A stretch of 64,000 nucleotides of DNA from Chryseobacterium sp. W4I1 (GTDB lineage: Bacteria; Bacteroidota; Bacteroidia; Flavobacteriales; Weeksellaceae): NCBI RefSeq assembly GCF_030816115.1, contig NZ_JAUSXQ010000001.1:3701001-3765000 (forward strand), written 5' to 3'. The position numbers and the translations under genes are program-made. The notes under the pieces were generated by a model, which was not told the origin of the DNA, made no database searches, and worked only from the letters and a program-made list of their open reading frames with translations. Below, piece by piece: positions 27,484 through 36,499 of the stretch (position 1 is its first letter; each line of letters starts with the position of its first letter).

Positions 27484-29133
27484 TCAGCCAATTAATTCTT
27501 TGGCCTGTGCCAGTGCGGCTTCCGTAATCTTGCTTCCGGAAAGAAGCTGGGCAATCTCGTTCAGTTTTTCCTCGTCGTTCAGCGGAATAATAGTAGATTG
27601 TGTTTTACCGGAAATATCACGTTTTACCACTTTATAATTGTTATTTCCTTTGGCTGCAACCTGTGCCAGATGGGAAATTACAATAAGCTGCATATCGGCT
27701 GACATTTCTCTCATCAGGTTTCCTATCTCTTCTGCCACTTTTCCTGAAACTCCGGTATCTATTTCATCCAGAATGAGTGTTGGAAGCTCATCACTTTCGG
27801 CAATGATCTTTTTCACGGCAAGCATTACTCTTGACCTTTCACCCCCGGAAATAGCAGTCTGGATAGGCTTTAAAGGAAATCCTGAATTGGCCTGAAAAAG
27901 GAGCTGGATATTTTCTTTTCCAAATGCATTAAACTCCGGTGAATCCTGAAGTTCTATATCAACTCTGGCTTTTTCAAGACCTAATTTTTTCAGAAGTGTT
28001 TCTGCCTTTTTGATAAATACGGGAACGGATTTCTTTCTGTTTTTAGAAAGTTTTTCAGCAAGGGCCTGAAGTGTTTTCCCTTTTTTGGAAATATTCCCTT
28101 CGATCTCCTCAATAAACTCTTCAAGCTCTGAAGCTCCTTTCTGCTCTCCTGCCAACTGATCTCTGAGTGTGATCAGTTCATTGATATCAGCAACATTATG
28201 TTTTAAGAACAGGGCATTGATCTTATTATTAAGTTCAACCAGGATCGCCAGACTGGCTGGATCGATCTCTATTCTTTCGGATTCATTTTCAAGTTCTGAA
28301 ATAATATCTTTTAGCTCTACAAATGAGGTTTCAAATCTTTCATCAAGTTCTGCAAAACTATGGGAAACTTCAGAAATTTTGGACAGCTTATTTTTAGCTT
28401 CATTAAAGAAAGACAGGATCCCAACTTCTTCCTGGTGGAATCTTGAAAGGATCTGCAGCAGGTTTTCTGAGATCATTTCTGCATTTTCCTGTACAGAAAG
28501 TTGGTTTTGAAGATCTTCATAATCTACATCATCCAGCTTCAATTCTTCCAGCTCGTTGAGTAGAAATTCTTTGTAATCACTTTCTTTTCTGTTCTCTGAA
28601 AGTTGGGTTTGAAGCTTTTTAAGCTGCATTTTAAGACTCTGGAAATCAGAAAATTCATTATGATAGTCTTCTATCAGTTTTTTATTTTCAGAAAGTCCGT
28701 CAATAATTTTAAACTGGTATTCTGAAGTAAAAAGGTTTGAGGTTTCAAACTGGGAATGGATATCAATCAGTTTGGAAGATAATTCTTTAAGCACATCAAG
28801 GGTCACCGGCACGTCATTGATGAAGGCTCTGGACTTTCCGGAAGGTAAAATTTCTCTTCTGATAATGGTCTGATGCTCATAATCGAGATCATTTTCTATA
28901 AAGAATTTTTTAAACTGGTTATTTAGGTCAAATTCAGTTTCTACAATACTTTTTTCTTCCGACTTGGAAATAGATTTTACTTCTGCTCTTTCACCAAGAA
29001 TAAGCCTTAAAGCGCCTAAAATAATAGACTTTCCGGCTCCGGTTTCTCCGGTGATCACCTGTAGCCCGTTATTCAATGATACTTCCAGAGTATCAATGAG
29101 GGCGAAGTTTTTAATGTAAATTCTCGAAAGCAT
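27484..29133 (-). CDS. recN: DNA repair protein RecN
   Basis: SMC-like ATPase acting in double-strand-break repair, 549 aa. N-terminal Walker A GETGAGKSIILGAL, two antiparallel coiled-coil arms (about 150-370, rich in E, K, L) and C-terminal signature ISGGERSRVMLAVK with Walker B LILDEIDTGVSG. It starts with MLSRIYIKNFALIDTLEV, as is usual. A canonical promoter (29162-29191) lies just upstream, so it can be transcribed independently of DUF4835. Confidence 0.97.
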   Translation of the reverse strand: MLSRIYIKNFALIDTLEVSLNNGLQVITGETGAGKSIILGALRLILGERAEVKSISKSEEKSIVETEFDLNNQFKKFFIENDLDYEHQTIIRREILPSGKSRAFINDVPVTLDVLKELSSKLIDIHSQFETSNLFTSEYQFKIIDGLSENKKLIEDYHNEFSDFQSLKMQLKKLQTQLSENRKESDYKEFLLNELEELKLDDVDYEDLQNQLSVQENAEMISENLLQILSRFHQEEVGILSFFNEAKNKLSKISEVSHSFAELDERFETSFVELKDIISELENESERIEIDPASLAILVELNNKINALFLKHNVADINELITLRDQLAGEQKGASELEEFIEEIEGNISKKGKTLQALAEKLSKNRKKSVPVFIKKAETLLKKLGLEKARVDIELQDSPEFNAFGKENIQLLFQANSGFPLKPIQTAISGGERSRVMLAVKKIIAESDELPTLILDEIDTGVSGKVAEEIGNLMREMSADMQLIVISHLAQVAAKGNNNYKVVKRDISGKTQSTIIPLNDEEKLNEIAQLLSGSKITEAALAQAKELIG

Positions 29134-29161
29134 GGATAATAGCTGATTACTTTAAGTAATG

Positions 29162-29191
29162 CAAATATAGATTTTAGTATTCGGTATTCAA
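29162..29191 (-). promoter_or_regulatory. Canonical promoter upstream of recN
   Basis: Minus strand: TTG (29189-29191), a 19-base spacer, then TATATTTG (29162-29169), matching the Bacteroidetes consensus, about 30 bases before the start codon. Confidence 0.75.
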
Positions 29192-29208
29192 TGGCTCAAA
29201 CTGAAGTC

Positions 29209-30111
29209 TTATTTCCACTTGCTCCATTTATTCTCCGAATATTTAGGTGTAAAGACCATCATAAGCTGCTTAAGATCATTCATCACAAGCCCTCCATTAT
29301 TTCCGGAATTGAAAACATTGAAGATCTCATCACTTTTATTGTCCAGGAACAGGTTAAAATAATAGGACTGCTGAAATGAATTTTCATAGGTTTTCAACTG
29401 CATCAGAGCATCAAATATTACTTTTTTGGCAGCGGTCTGATCCTGGTTGAAGAGATTATCCAAACCTGCTCTGTGATAGGTATACATCGTAGAACGCAGC
29501 TGGTTCCAATTCGGATTGATAATCTCATTGATCAATATAGTTCGGCTTCTTGGTTCGTTGATGACATTCCAGCCTTCATAATTCCTGTTCTGGGAATTTT
29601 GAGCAATTTGCTGGGCTTTTGAAAACCATTGTGTTCCGCCCATAGACTGGAAGCTGTCTGCATCATAGCCCAAAATTACATAGACATAAAAGCTCACTAC
29701 ATCAATCAGGTTTTTTCCTGAGAACTGTCTTTCATTGAATACAAGATTTTCATTTTCAACATATTCAAAGGCGAATCTCTGATCCTGAAGATTGACGAGC
29801 GGTGATTCATAACTGGTATTGTACACGGGACGCACGGCCTGGATAACAATACTGCCTTTGAACCTGTTCCCGTCTCTTTCAGCAATAACGACTGAAAAAT
29901 TACATTTTATTTTTTCAAAATTCTGGAGTTTTTTACCGGTCCAGCTGGTATTATTGATAAAGTCCCTAAGACTTTTCTCCAGCGCTTTATAGGCCTGCTG
30001 GTTACTTCCTCCCAATTGCTGGGAATTGATCTGTACCGTTGCAAGCAGTTCCTGCGAAAAACTCAGATTGTATATAAAAAGCAGTAGGAATAGGCTTATG
30101 ATTTTTTTCAT
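29209..30111 (-). CDS. DUF4835 family exported protein
   Basis: 300 aa with a signal peptide (MKKIISLFLLLFIYNLSFSQ). The mature protein opens with ELLATVQINSQQLGG and has the family's QALEKSLRDFINNTSWTGKK and AKQPVY/NTSYESPLVNLQDQ-like features. This family nearly always sits in the bamD-rpoZ-coaBC-DUF4835-recN block in Flavobacteriia, as here. The function is unknown; an envelope role is inferred from its neighbours and export signal. Confidence 0.85.
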   Translation of the reverse strand: MKKIISLFLLLFIYNLSFSQELLATVQINSQQLGGSNQQAYKALEKSLRDFINNTSWTGKKLQNFEKIKCNFSVVIAERDGNRFKGSIVIQAVRPVYNTSYESPLVNLQDQRFAFEYVENENLVFNERQFSGKNLIDVVSFYVYVILGYDADSFQSMGGTQWFSKAQQIAQNSQNRNYEGWNVINEPRSRTILINEIINPNWNQLRSTMYTYHRAGLDNLFNQDQTAAKKVIFDALMQLKTYENSFQQSYYFNLFLDNKSDEIFNVFNSGNNGGLVMNDLKQLMMVFTPKYSENKWSKWK

Positions 30112-30148
30112 TATCTAATTAAAAATTGAGAACGGAAATTTATTAAAT

Positions 30149-31354
30149 TTATTTTAAAAGTTGAGCCTCAACAAAATCCAGAATATCTTCAGCTACTTTA
30201 TCTTTGGATTTAAGGTCAAATTCTTTCTTTTCTGTTCTGGTGAATATCTTGATTTTATTGGTATCATTTTTAAAGCCTGCTCCTTCATCACGAAGGGAGT
30301 TCAGAACAATCATATCGAGGTTTTTCTTTTCCAGTTTTCCTTTGGCATTCTCTTCTTCATTCTGGGTTTCGAGGGCAAAACCTACGAGAAACTGGTGGGT
30401 TTTCTTTTCACCCATCGTTTTTAGAATGTCCGGATTTTTAACCAGTTCGATGGTTAAATTATCATCATTCTTCTTAATTTTCTCTTTAGCGACTTCTTTC
30501 GGAGCATAATCTGCCACTGCTGCGCTTGCGATACCGATATCCACGCGGTCATAAAATTCAAAAACTTTATTCAGCATTTCCCTGGCAGAGGTAACTTTAT
30601 GAATCTCGATATTTTTATCATCCGTTATTTGAGAACTAGGTCCGGAGATTAAAATCACCTTAGCTCCTCTTTTTGAAGCTTCTTCAGCAAGAGAGAATCC
30701 CATTTTACCTGAGGAGTGATTCCCAATAAATCTCACAGGATCCAAGGCTTCATAAGTAGGCCCAGCAGTAATCAGTACTGTTTTACCCGCTAAGCTTTTG
30801 CTGTGATTTCCGGAAGTAAAGAATTTTTCAATGGTTTTAAAAATAGTATCCGGTTCTGCCATTCTTCCCTGCCCGATCAGACCACTGGCCAGCTCACCAT
30901 TTTCTGCAGGAATAATGAAATGTCCATAATCTTCTGCCAGTTCAAGGTTTTGTCTGGTGGAAGGATGAGCATACATATCAAGATCCATTGCAGGGGCGAT
31001 AAATACAGGGCATTTAGCTGACATATAGGTAGCAATCACAAGATTGTCACACATCCCATGGATCATTTTAGAAAGGGTATTGGCTGTACAAGGGGCAACA
31101 ATCATTACATCTGCCCATAAAGCCAGCTCCACATGGCTGTTCCAGGTACCGTTGTCTCCATAAAAAACTGAATAAACAGGTTTTTTTGATAGGGTTGAAA
31201 GGCTTAATTTCGTTACAAAATGTTCTGCATCGGGCGTCATAATGACCTGAACTTCGGCTCCTTTTTTCACAAAGTCCCTGATCAGGAAATGAATTTTATA
31301 GGCCGCAATTCCCCCGGAAACAGCGATAAGAATCTTTTTACCGGAAACACTCAT
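30149..31354 (-). CDS. coaBC: Bifunctional phosphopantothenoylcysteine decarboxylase / phosphopantothenate-cysteine ligase
   Basis: Makes 4'-phosphopantetheine for coenzyme A in two steps, 401 aa. The CoaC half carries the FMN-binding start GKKILIAVSGGIAAYK, the active-site His in SHVELALWADVMIVAP, and PAMDLDMY where E. coli has PAMN. The flap reads ELASGLIGQGRM, with Ser at the position of the E. coli catalytic Cys; I believe this is common in Bacteroidetes but cannot check. The CoaB half starts at about residue 190 with VLITAGPTYEALDPVRFIGN. It lies between rpoZ and the DUF4835 gene. Confidence 0.96.
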   Translation of the reverse strand: MSVSGKKILIAVSGGIAAYKIHFLIRDFVKKGAEVQVIMTPDAEHFVTKLSLSTLSKKPVYSVFYGDNGTWNSHVELALWADVMIVAPCTANTLSKMIHGMCDNLVIATYMSAKCPVFIAPAMDLDMYAHPSTRQNLELAEDYGHFIIPAENGELASGLIGQGRMAEPDTIFKTIEKFFTSGNHSKSLAGKTVLITAGPTYEALDPVRFIGNHSSGKMGFSLAEEASKRGAKVILISGPSSQITDDKNIEIHKVTSAREMLNKVFEFYDRVDIGIASAAVADYAPKEVAKEKIKKNDDNLTIELVKNPDILKTMGEKKTHQFLVGFALETQNEEENAKGKLEKKNLDMIVLNSLRDEGAGFKNDTNKIKIFTRTEKKEFDLKSKDKVAEDILDFVEAQLLK

Positions 31355-31420
31355 TTAGTTTTAATTTTTGAACTCCTAAATTACTTATTTTTTCGCACAA
31401 TGACGGGTATAAACAGACAA

Positions 31421-31453
31421 AGGTCATAAAAGAACTGAATTCCTTTATGACCT
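31421..31453 (-). other. Perfect hairpin between rpoZ and coaBC
   Basis: A 10-bp perfect stem (AGGTCATAAA / TTTATGACCT) with a 13-base loop lies in the 122-base gap. No strong T run follows on the minus strand, so it may be an attenuator or processing site that lowers coaBC readthrough, or a protein-binding palindrome. Confidence 0.5.
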
Positions 31454-31476
31454 CCATATGTAAAAACACAAAATAA

Positions 31477-31800
31477 TTATTTTCTGTCTTCTGTCTTTCT
31501 GAAATAGATATCTTCATTCAGCCATTCTTCGATAGCGATAGAGGTAGGCTTCGGAAGTTTTTCGTAATGTTTAGAGATCTCGATCTGCTCTCTGTTTTCG
31601 AAAACTTCTTCCAATGTAGAATTGTGCACAGCAAATTCGTCCAATTTATTGTGAAGTTCCGTACGGATCTCCGCATTGATCTGCTCTGCTCTCTTTCCCA
31701 TGATAACAATAGCTTCATAGATTGAACCTACTTTATCTTCAATCTTGTCTTTATCGTAAGTAATAGTATTTACTTCTGCTTTTGTATCTTTTACACTCAT
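31477..31800 (-). CDS. rpoZ: RNA polymerase omega subunit (Bacteroidetes type)
   Basis: 107 aa. The region SIYEAIVIMGKRAEQINAEI corresponds to the omega core helix (xxRxxExxxxxARxI-like). It is located between bamD and coaBC as in other Flavobacteriia, and its length agrees with the Bacteroidetes form. It assists beta' folding and polymerase assembly. The gap to bamD is 41 bases, so they are probably cotranscribed. Confidence 0.88.
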   Translation of the reverse strand: MSVKDTKAEVNTITYDKDKIEDKVGSIYEAIVIMGKRAEQINAEIRTELHNKLDEFAVHNSTLEEVFENREQIEISKHYEKLPKPTSIAIEEWLNEDIYFRKTEDRK

Positions 31801-31841
31801 TTTGAGAAAATTATTTTATTTTAAGATGGCAAATTTACGAA

Positions 31842-32837
31842 TTATCTTTGGATTTTGAAAGTGGCTGCCGGCGGAGGGGTCTGAAGTGCTGCACTATCCC
31901 TCTGGATCTGCATTGCCTTCTTTTCATTACTGATCTGATCTTTGATCTGCTGCTCCGTTTTATTTTTTTCAGCCAACTTATCCGCTTCTTTTTTCTGTTT
32001 TGCCGTTAAGGTTGCAATTCTTGCTTCTGTTTGTTTTTTTACAACTACAAAGTTCTGCTTTTCTTTCTCCAGTTTTCCTCTCAGATCTACTGCTGTTTTA
32101 GAATATTCTGTATTCGGAAGTTCTTTTTCTACAAGTTTGGTATAAGCTATAGCGCTTTCTATACGCTCGTCTTTAAGGTCATAGATAGATTTTACCGCAA
32201 GTTCGTAACGTGATTTCATGATAAAATCATAAATCTTCGGACGGAGTTTTGTACTTGGGAAATCTTCCAAAACATTTTCAAAAGCAACATTGGCCGCTTT
32301 ATACTCCCCCATTTTGAAATACTGTCTTGCATTTTCATATGCTTTAAATTCTAATTTATAAGACAGTTCATCAATTAGCTGACTGATATTTTTAGATCTT
32401 TCAGAATTCGGATAATTGGTCAGGAAATCCTGAAGCTCATTGATCGCAGTTTCCGTAGTAGACTGATCCAGGTTGTAATCCATAGAACCTTCATAGTAGC
32501 ATAATGCAGACATATATGCTGCTTCCTCAGCTCTTGGGTCTTTCGGGAAACTTACGGCAAAGTTTTTAAACTGATGTCCTGCCAGCTTATAGCTTTTGTC
32601 ATAATAGTTAGCATAGGCCGTATTAAAACCTACGTTCGGAAAGTCATCTGTTCCCGCTACAAGGTTGGTAAGCCTGTCATATAGAGCTAATGCATTTTTC
32701 CATTTCTTTTTGGCAAAATTTTCATTAGCCGCTTTTAAGATAAAATTCTTGTCAGCACTCTTCATTGCTTTCTCCTGCTGGCTTACGCATGAGGAAATAA
32801 CTGCCACTACAAAAAGACCTAAAATATATTTTTTCAT
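31842..32837 (-). CDS. bamD: Outer-membrane assembly lipoprotein BamD
   Basis: 331 aa. Lipoprotein signal peptide with lipobox ISSC, so it is anchored in the outer-membrane inner leaflet by a lipidated Cys near residue 17. TPR-like repeats follow (NALALYDRLTN, YKLAGHQFKNFAVSFPKDPRAEEAAYMSALCYY, FQxFLxNYPNSE and so on). The basic, low-complexity C-terminus (AKQKKEADKLAEKNK) extends beyond the E. coli form, a common feature in Bacteroidetes. It is part of the BAM complex and the first gene of the rpoZ-coaBC unit. A TATTTTTG box is at 32886-32893. Confidence 0.9.
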   Translation of the reverse strand: MKKYILGLFVVAVISSCVSQQEKAMKSADKNFILKAANENFAKKKWKNALALYDRLTNLVAGTDDFPNVGFNTAYANYYDKSYKLAGHQFKNFAVSFPKDPRAEEAAYMSALCYYEGSMDYNLDQSTTETAINELQDFLTNYPNSERSKNISQLIDELSYKLEFKAYENARQYFKMGEYKAANVAFENVLEDFPSTKLRPKIYDFIMKSRYELAVKSIYDLKDERIESAIAYTKLVEKELPNTEYSKTAVDLRGKLEKEKQNFVVVKKQTEARIATLTAKQKKEADKLAEKNKTEQQIKDQISNEKKAMQIQRDSAALQTPPPAATFKIQR

Positions 32838-32885
32838 ATAAAAAATTCAACAGTTTTCGGAATATACAGCCGATTTACTAATTTG

Positions 32886-32893
32886 CAAAAATA
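32886..32893 (-). promoter_or_regulatory. Putative -7 element of the bamD-rpoZ-coaBC promoter
   Basis: Minus-strand TATTTTTG about 50 bases before the bamD start. Upstream TTGAC is present but closer than the ideal spacing. Confidence 0.45.
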
Positions 32894-32940
32894 TAACTTT
32901 TTTGTCAATAGATTTTTTTTTATGAATATTTAACGTAATT

Positions 32941-33570
32941 TTAGTCTGCTGCGTATCCCAAAATGGCAAAAACGCTGACCAAAAGATTCATTCTTACTTT
33001 TTTTTCAGCTTCTTTGGCGTAAGTTTCTTCATTTTTACTCGGCACATACAGCTCGTAGAAGTTTTTGTTTCTGATAACAAATAACGTGGAGCCGATGATC
33101 ATGGTCAGAATATCTTCCGGTTTTGGCGTGAAAGTAAATACTCCTGACGCCACTCCTTTTTTGATGACATCATCCAGTTTCTTTACAAACAGCTGATAGA
33201 AATCCAGCAACTCATCTTTGAGGTTTTCAGTATGCCTGAGTTCCTGAGTGACAAAACCATGGAAATAGTTATATTTAAAGAGTTGGGCAACAATGTATTT
33301 GATGATTTCTCTTAGCTGCATTTCCGGCTTGCCATCCTTGATGGTATCTGCAAATTCTGAAAAATTCTCTCTGGTTTTCAGTACGCGGTACTGATAGAGA
33401 TACGACATCATTTTTTCTTTGGAGCCGAAATAGTAAGAAATCATTGCCACGTTGATGTTGGCCCGGGAACAGATATCTCTTACTGAAGTTCCTTCATAGC
33501 CTTTTTTTGCAATAAGCTCTTCAGCAATATCCAGGATATGGATCTGTTTTTCTGTAAATTTTTTTCTCAT
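32941..33570 (-). CDS. TetR-family transcriptional regulator
   Basis: 209 aa. N-terminal helix-turn-helix of TetR type at about residues 8-54 (ILDIAEELIAKKGYEGTSVRDICSRANINVAMISYYFGSKE). The C-terminal helical ligand domain has no recognised ligand. It is divergent from the TatD-like gene. The shared 97-base gap contains a palindrome centred on AAACGTTCGTTT, a plausible self-operator. The regulated target is unknown. Confidence 0.93.
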   Translation of the reverse strand: MRKKFTEKQIHILDIAEELIAKKGYEGTSVRDICSRANINVAMISYYFGSKEKMMSYLYQYRVLKTRENFSEFADTIKDGKPEMQLREIIKYIVAQLFKYNYFHGFVTQELRHTENLKDELLDFYQLFVKKLDDVIKKGVASGVFTFTPKPEDILTMIIGSTLFVIRNKNFYELYVPSKNEETYAKEAEKKVRMNLLVSVFAILGYAAD

Positions 33571-33610
33571 GAAGTGCAGTTTGAGTAAAGTTAAGAAATT
33601 TTTAACAATT

Positions 33611-33631
33611 TTATAAACGTTCGTTTAATAA
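33611..33631. promoter_or_regulatory. Putative TetR operator palindrome
   Basis: TTATAAACG-TT-CGTTTAATAA is a near-perfect inverted repeat in the divergent intergenic region next to the TetR gene, the usual position for an autoregulatory operator. Confidence 0.5.
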
Positions 33632-33667
33632 TTTAAATTAATTTTCTGGATAATCGTACTTTTGTCC

Positions 33668-34294
33668 ATGGACTTTTTTGATTTTCATCATCATAAGAAT
33701 AAGACTCTGTATGGAATCTATAATTTGGAACTGGGAACGGTGCCCCCGGATTCTCTGTATTCAATAGGCATACATCCTAAGGATATTGCTGTAGATAGTC
33801 TGGAAGAGCAATTCATGTGGTTGACATCAAACATCTCAAAAAACTGTCTGGCTATTGGGGAATGTGGGCTTGATTCTATGCTTCAGATCCCTCAGAAAGT
33901 TCAGGAAAAGGTTTTTATGAGACAGATCCTTATTTCCAACGAAGTTAAAAAGCCTTTGATTATTCATTGTGTAAGAAAATTTTATGAGGTCATTTCTTTT
34001 AAAAAGAAGGCTGAACAGGCGGTCATCATTCATGGTTTTAATAAAAAGCAAAGGATTGCAGCAGACCTGCTGAAAAATAATTTTTATCTGAGTTTTGGAA
34101 AAGCGGTTTTGTATCATTTATCTTTGCAGGAAATTGTAAAGAGCACGCCCCTTGACAAGATGTTTTTAGAGACTGATAATGAATGCTTTAATATTGAAGA
34201 ATTATATTCAAAAGTTTCGGAGTTAAAGGGTATTTCTTTGGATCAACTAAACGAGCAGATTTTAGAAAATTTAGACACGATAAAGAATGGATAA
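33668..34294 (+). CDS. TatD-family metal-dependent hydrolase
   Basis: 208 aa from the ATG at 33668; the open frame includes a TTG six bases earlier. It starts MDFFDFHHHKN (a relaxed version of the family's DxHxH metal motif), then IGECGLDS (metal Glu), PLIIHCVRKFYEV (His) and LETDNE (Asp). TatD proteins are 3'-5' DNases or related phosphohydrolases. This one is shorter than E. coli TatD (260 aa) and resembles the short form seen in Bacteroidetes. It overlaps the next gene by 8 bases. Promoter-like TACTTTTG lies immediately upstream. Confidence 0.88.
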   Translation: MDFFDFHHHKNKTLYGIYNLELGTVPPDSLYSIGIHPKDIAVDSLEEQFMWLTSNISKNCLAIGECGLDSMLQIPQKVQEKVFMRQILISNEVKKPLIIHCVRKFYEVISFKKKAEQAVIIHGFNKKQRIAADLLKNNFYLSFGKAVLYHLSLQEIVKSTPLDKMFLETDNECFNIEELYSKVSELKGISLDQLNEQILENLDTIKNG

Positions 34295-35012
34295 GTACTG
34301 GCTGGAGAGAACGGAACTCCTGATCAAAGAGGAAGGACTGGAGAGGCTTAATAAAGCAAATGTCCTTGTAATAGGTTTAGGTGGTGTAGGATCCTTTGCC
34401 GCTGAATTTTTAGCCAGAGCAGGCGTTGGAAACATGACAATCGTGGATGGTGATACAGTAGATATTACCAACATCAACAGACAACTGCCGGCGCTGCACT
34501 CTACTATAGGAAAGCATAAGGTGGAAGTGGTAGCGGAAAGACTTCTTGATATCAATCCAAACCTTAAACTGATTAAAATCAATGAATTTCTTAATCCTGA
34601 AAGAATGGATGAAGTTCTTGATTCTGCCAAGTTTAATTATATTCTTGATTGCATCGACAGTATTACTCCGAAGCTGAGTTTAATTATAGCGGCCAAGAGA
34701 AGGAAAATAAAACTGGTGAGTTCTATGGGAGCAGGTGGAAAAATGGATCCAAGTAAGGTGATGGTAAGGGATATCAGCAAAACGCAGAACTGTTTCCTGG
34801 CAAGACAGATCAGAAAAAGGCTTAAGAAGGAGAATATCAATAAGGGGTTCAGATGTGTTTTCTCTAATGAGCTTCAGCAGGAGGAAAGCCTTAAACTGAC
34901 GGACGGAGCGAACTATAAAAGGTCTTTCTACGGTACCATCAGCTATATTCCTGCCATCTTCGGGCTGTACGCGGCATCGGAAGTGATCAATTATTTAATT
35001 AAAAAGGATTAA
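34287..35012 (+). CDS. tcdA: tRNA threonylcarbamoyladenosine dehydratase (ThiF/E1-like)
   Basis: 241 aa. It cyclises t6A37 to ct6A in tRNAs reading ANN codons. The E1-like ATP-binding start VIGLGGVGSFAAEFLARAGV is followed by the VDGDTVDITNINRQLPA region, a conserved SMGAGGKMDPSKV segment and a C-terminal hydrophobic tail. It overlaps the TatD-like gene by 8 bases (translational coupling), and rnpA follows at 99 bases. TcdA is supported over generic ThiF by the NRQ and GAGGKxDP motifs. Confidence 0.93.
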   Translation: MDKYWLERTELLIKEEGLERLNKANVLVIGLGGVGSFAAEFLARAGVGNMTIVDGDTVDITNINRQLPALHSTIGKHKVEVVAERLLDINPNLKLIKINEFLNPERMDEVLDSAKFNYILDCIDSITPKLSLIIAAKRRKIKLVSSMGAGGKMDPSKVMVRDISKTQNCFLARQIRKRLKKENINKGFRCVFSNELQQEESLKLTDGANYKRSFYGTISYIPAIFGLYAASEVINYLIKKD

Positions 35013-35093
35013 TCAGACAATATTTCAAGCCAACAGGCTCTTCGATATGGTGCTGAGCACATTGTAAGGATCTCAACAAACAAAAATATATCC

Positions 35094-35101
35094 TATATTT
35101 A
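35094..35101 (+). promoter_or_regulatory. Putative -7 element of rnpA promoter
   Basis: TATATTTA (one change from TAnnTTTG) ends 10 bases before the rnpA start codon. It suggests rnpA has its own promoter with a very short leader. Confidence 0.45.
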
Positions 35102-35111
35102 CACCCCGTCA

Positions 35112-35486
35112 ATGACAAACTTTAAATATCCGAGAGCCGAAAAACTCAAGAAAAAGACTGAGATCACTTTACTTTTTGAAAAAGGTAAATGGAGATCTTG
35201 TGGAAATCTGAGGATTATCCTTCTAAAAGACAAACCTGCACTTCCGCTAGAAAGTGCAAGATTCGGGGTATCAGTTTCTAAGAGATATTTCAAAAAGGCG
35301 GTCCACAGAAACCGGGTAAAAAGGCTTTTAAGGGAGTGTTACCGTCTGAATAAGGATTTGTTTAAGGAGGCCTTTGGTGAAAAAACAGTTGCCATGATGT
35401 TTTGGGCTTCTCCAGAAATGCCGGCTAAGTTCCAGGAAGTGGAGGAGCAGTTTAAAAAGCTTTGCCAGATGCAGAAGAGGGCTTGA
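35112..35486 (+). CDS. rnpA: Ribonuclease P protein component
   Basis: 124 aa. A basic protein that binds the RNase P RNA and helps mature tRNA 5' ends. Signature motif AVHRNRVKRLLRECYR (RNR box), FGVSVSKRYFKKAVHRNR and the start KYPRAEKLKKKTEITLLFEKGK are typical. rpmH and dnaA, its usual neighbours in many bacteria, are absent here, as is common in Bacteroidetes. Confidence 0.95.
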   Translation: MTNFKYPRAEKLKKKTEITLLFEKGKWRSCGNLRIILLKDKPALPLESARFGVSVSKRYFKKAVHRNRVKRLLRECYRLNKDLFKEAFGEKTVAMMFWASPEMPAKFQEVEEQFKKLCQMQKRA

Positions 35487-35833
35487 TAATGTAACAATAC
35501 AGCAGTATAACAGTTTACCAATGAAATAATGAGACTGTAATTTTACCACTAATCGTACAGATTTTCACAGAGAAACTGGAGGATTTGTGACAAAGTCCTT
35601 TCAATCTACTACGCCTATAGCAAAATTTTTTATCTCACCACACCTCTATCAGGGAGATCTGAAGGAAACTTTCTGTATCCTTGCTTATCAATATTCTTTT
35701 AAACGACAAACTGTACATATGTTCACCTCATGATTCTTCTTCGTATTGCGTACGAATAATTTATATTTTAATTTTTATAAAAGCTTGTATAGTTTTTGTA
35801 ATTTTAGAGAAAACAATAAATCTGAAAATTAAA
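35487..35833. other. Intergenic region between rnpA and the DUF4126 gene
   Basis: About 350 AT-rich bases. A short palindrome-like TATTGCGTACGAATA occurs near 35740-35760, and a TAGTTTTTG near 35790 may be a -7 element for the downstream gene. No gene or RNA is recognised. Confidence 0.4.
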
Positions 35834-36442
35834 ATGTTAGATCATATTCCCTATTTTTCATATGTGCTGAGTGCCTTTATTGGCATTGGTCTCGCTGCTG
35901 CCACAGGCTTCAGAGTCTTTCTTCCGATGTTTGCAGTAAGCATTGCTTCTTATTTTCACTGGATCCCGATGAATGAGCATTTTGAATGGCTTTCGGGGCT
36001 TCCGGCACTTATTACGACGGGCATTGCGACTATCGCTGAAATTCTGACGTACTATATTCCATTTGTAGATCATCTGCTGGACACCATATCTGTACCTTTG
36101 GCTACAGTTGCAGGTTCTGTGTTATTTGCCAGCCAGTTTGCGGATCTGGGAACATTTCCTCAATGGGCACTTGCCTTAATTGCTGGCGGCGGAACAGCTG
36201 CAACCATCAGTTCGGGGTTTGCAGGAATCCGGGCGGCTTCCACAGCTACGACTGGTGGTTTAGGAAATTCTGTGGTCGGAACTACCGAAACAGCAGGAGC
36301 CGGTATTATGTCTATATTGGCTATGGCCGCTCCGGTAATTGCTGCTATTTGCGCTATCATACTGATTATCCTGGTCTTTGTTCTTGGACGAAAAGCCTGG
36401 CGAAAACTACGAGGAATAAGGAGTAGTCCCGACAATACATAA
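35834..36442 (+). CDS. DUF4126 family membrane protein
   Basis: 202 aa from the ATG at 35834; the longer open frame begins with residues unlike the family. It carries LSAFIGIGLAAATGFRVFLPMFAVSIA, a hydrophobic core with an E-rich second loop, and a Gly/Ala-rich segment (AGGGTAATISSGFAGIRAASTATTGG in part). Four hydrophobic segments fit the family. The function is not known. Confidence 0.8.
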   Translation: MLDHIPYFSYVLSAFIGIGLAAATGFRVFLPMFAVSIASYFHWIPMNEHFEWLSGLPALITTGIATIAEILTYYIPFVDHLLDTISVPLATVAGSVLFASQFADLGTFPQWALALIAGGGTAATISSGFAGIRAASTATTGGLGNSVVGTTETAGAGIMSILAMAAPVIAAICAIILIILVFVLGRKAWRKLRGIRSSPDNT

Positions 36443-36499
36443 AACAAAGGCTGAACACTTCCGCATTCAGCCTTTTAATATTATATAAGTTTTAACTTA

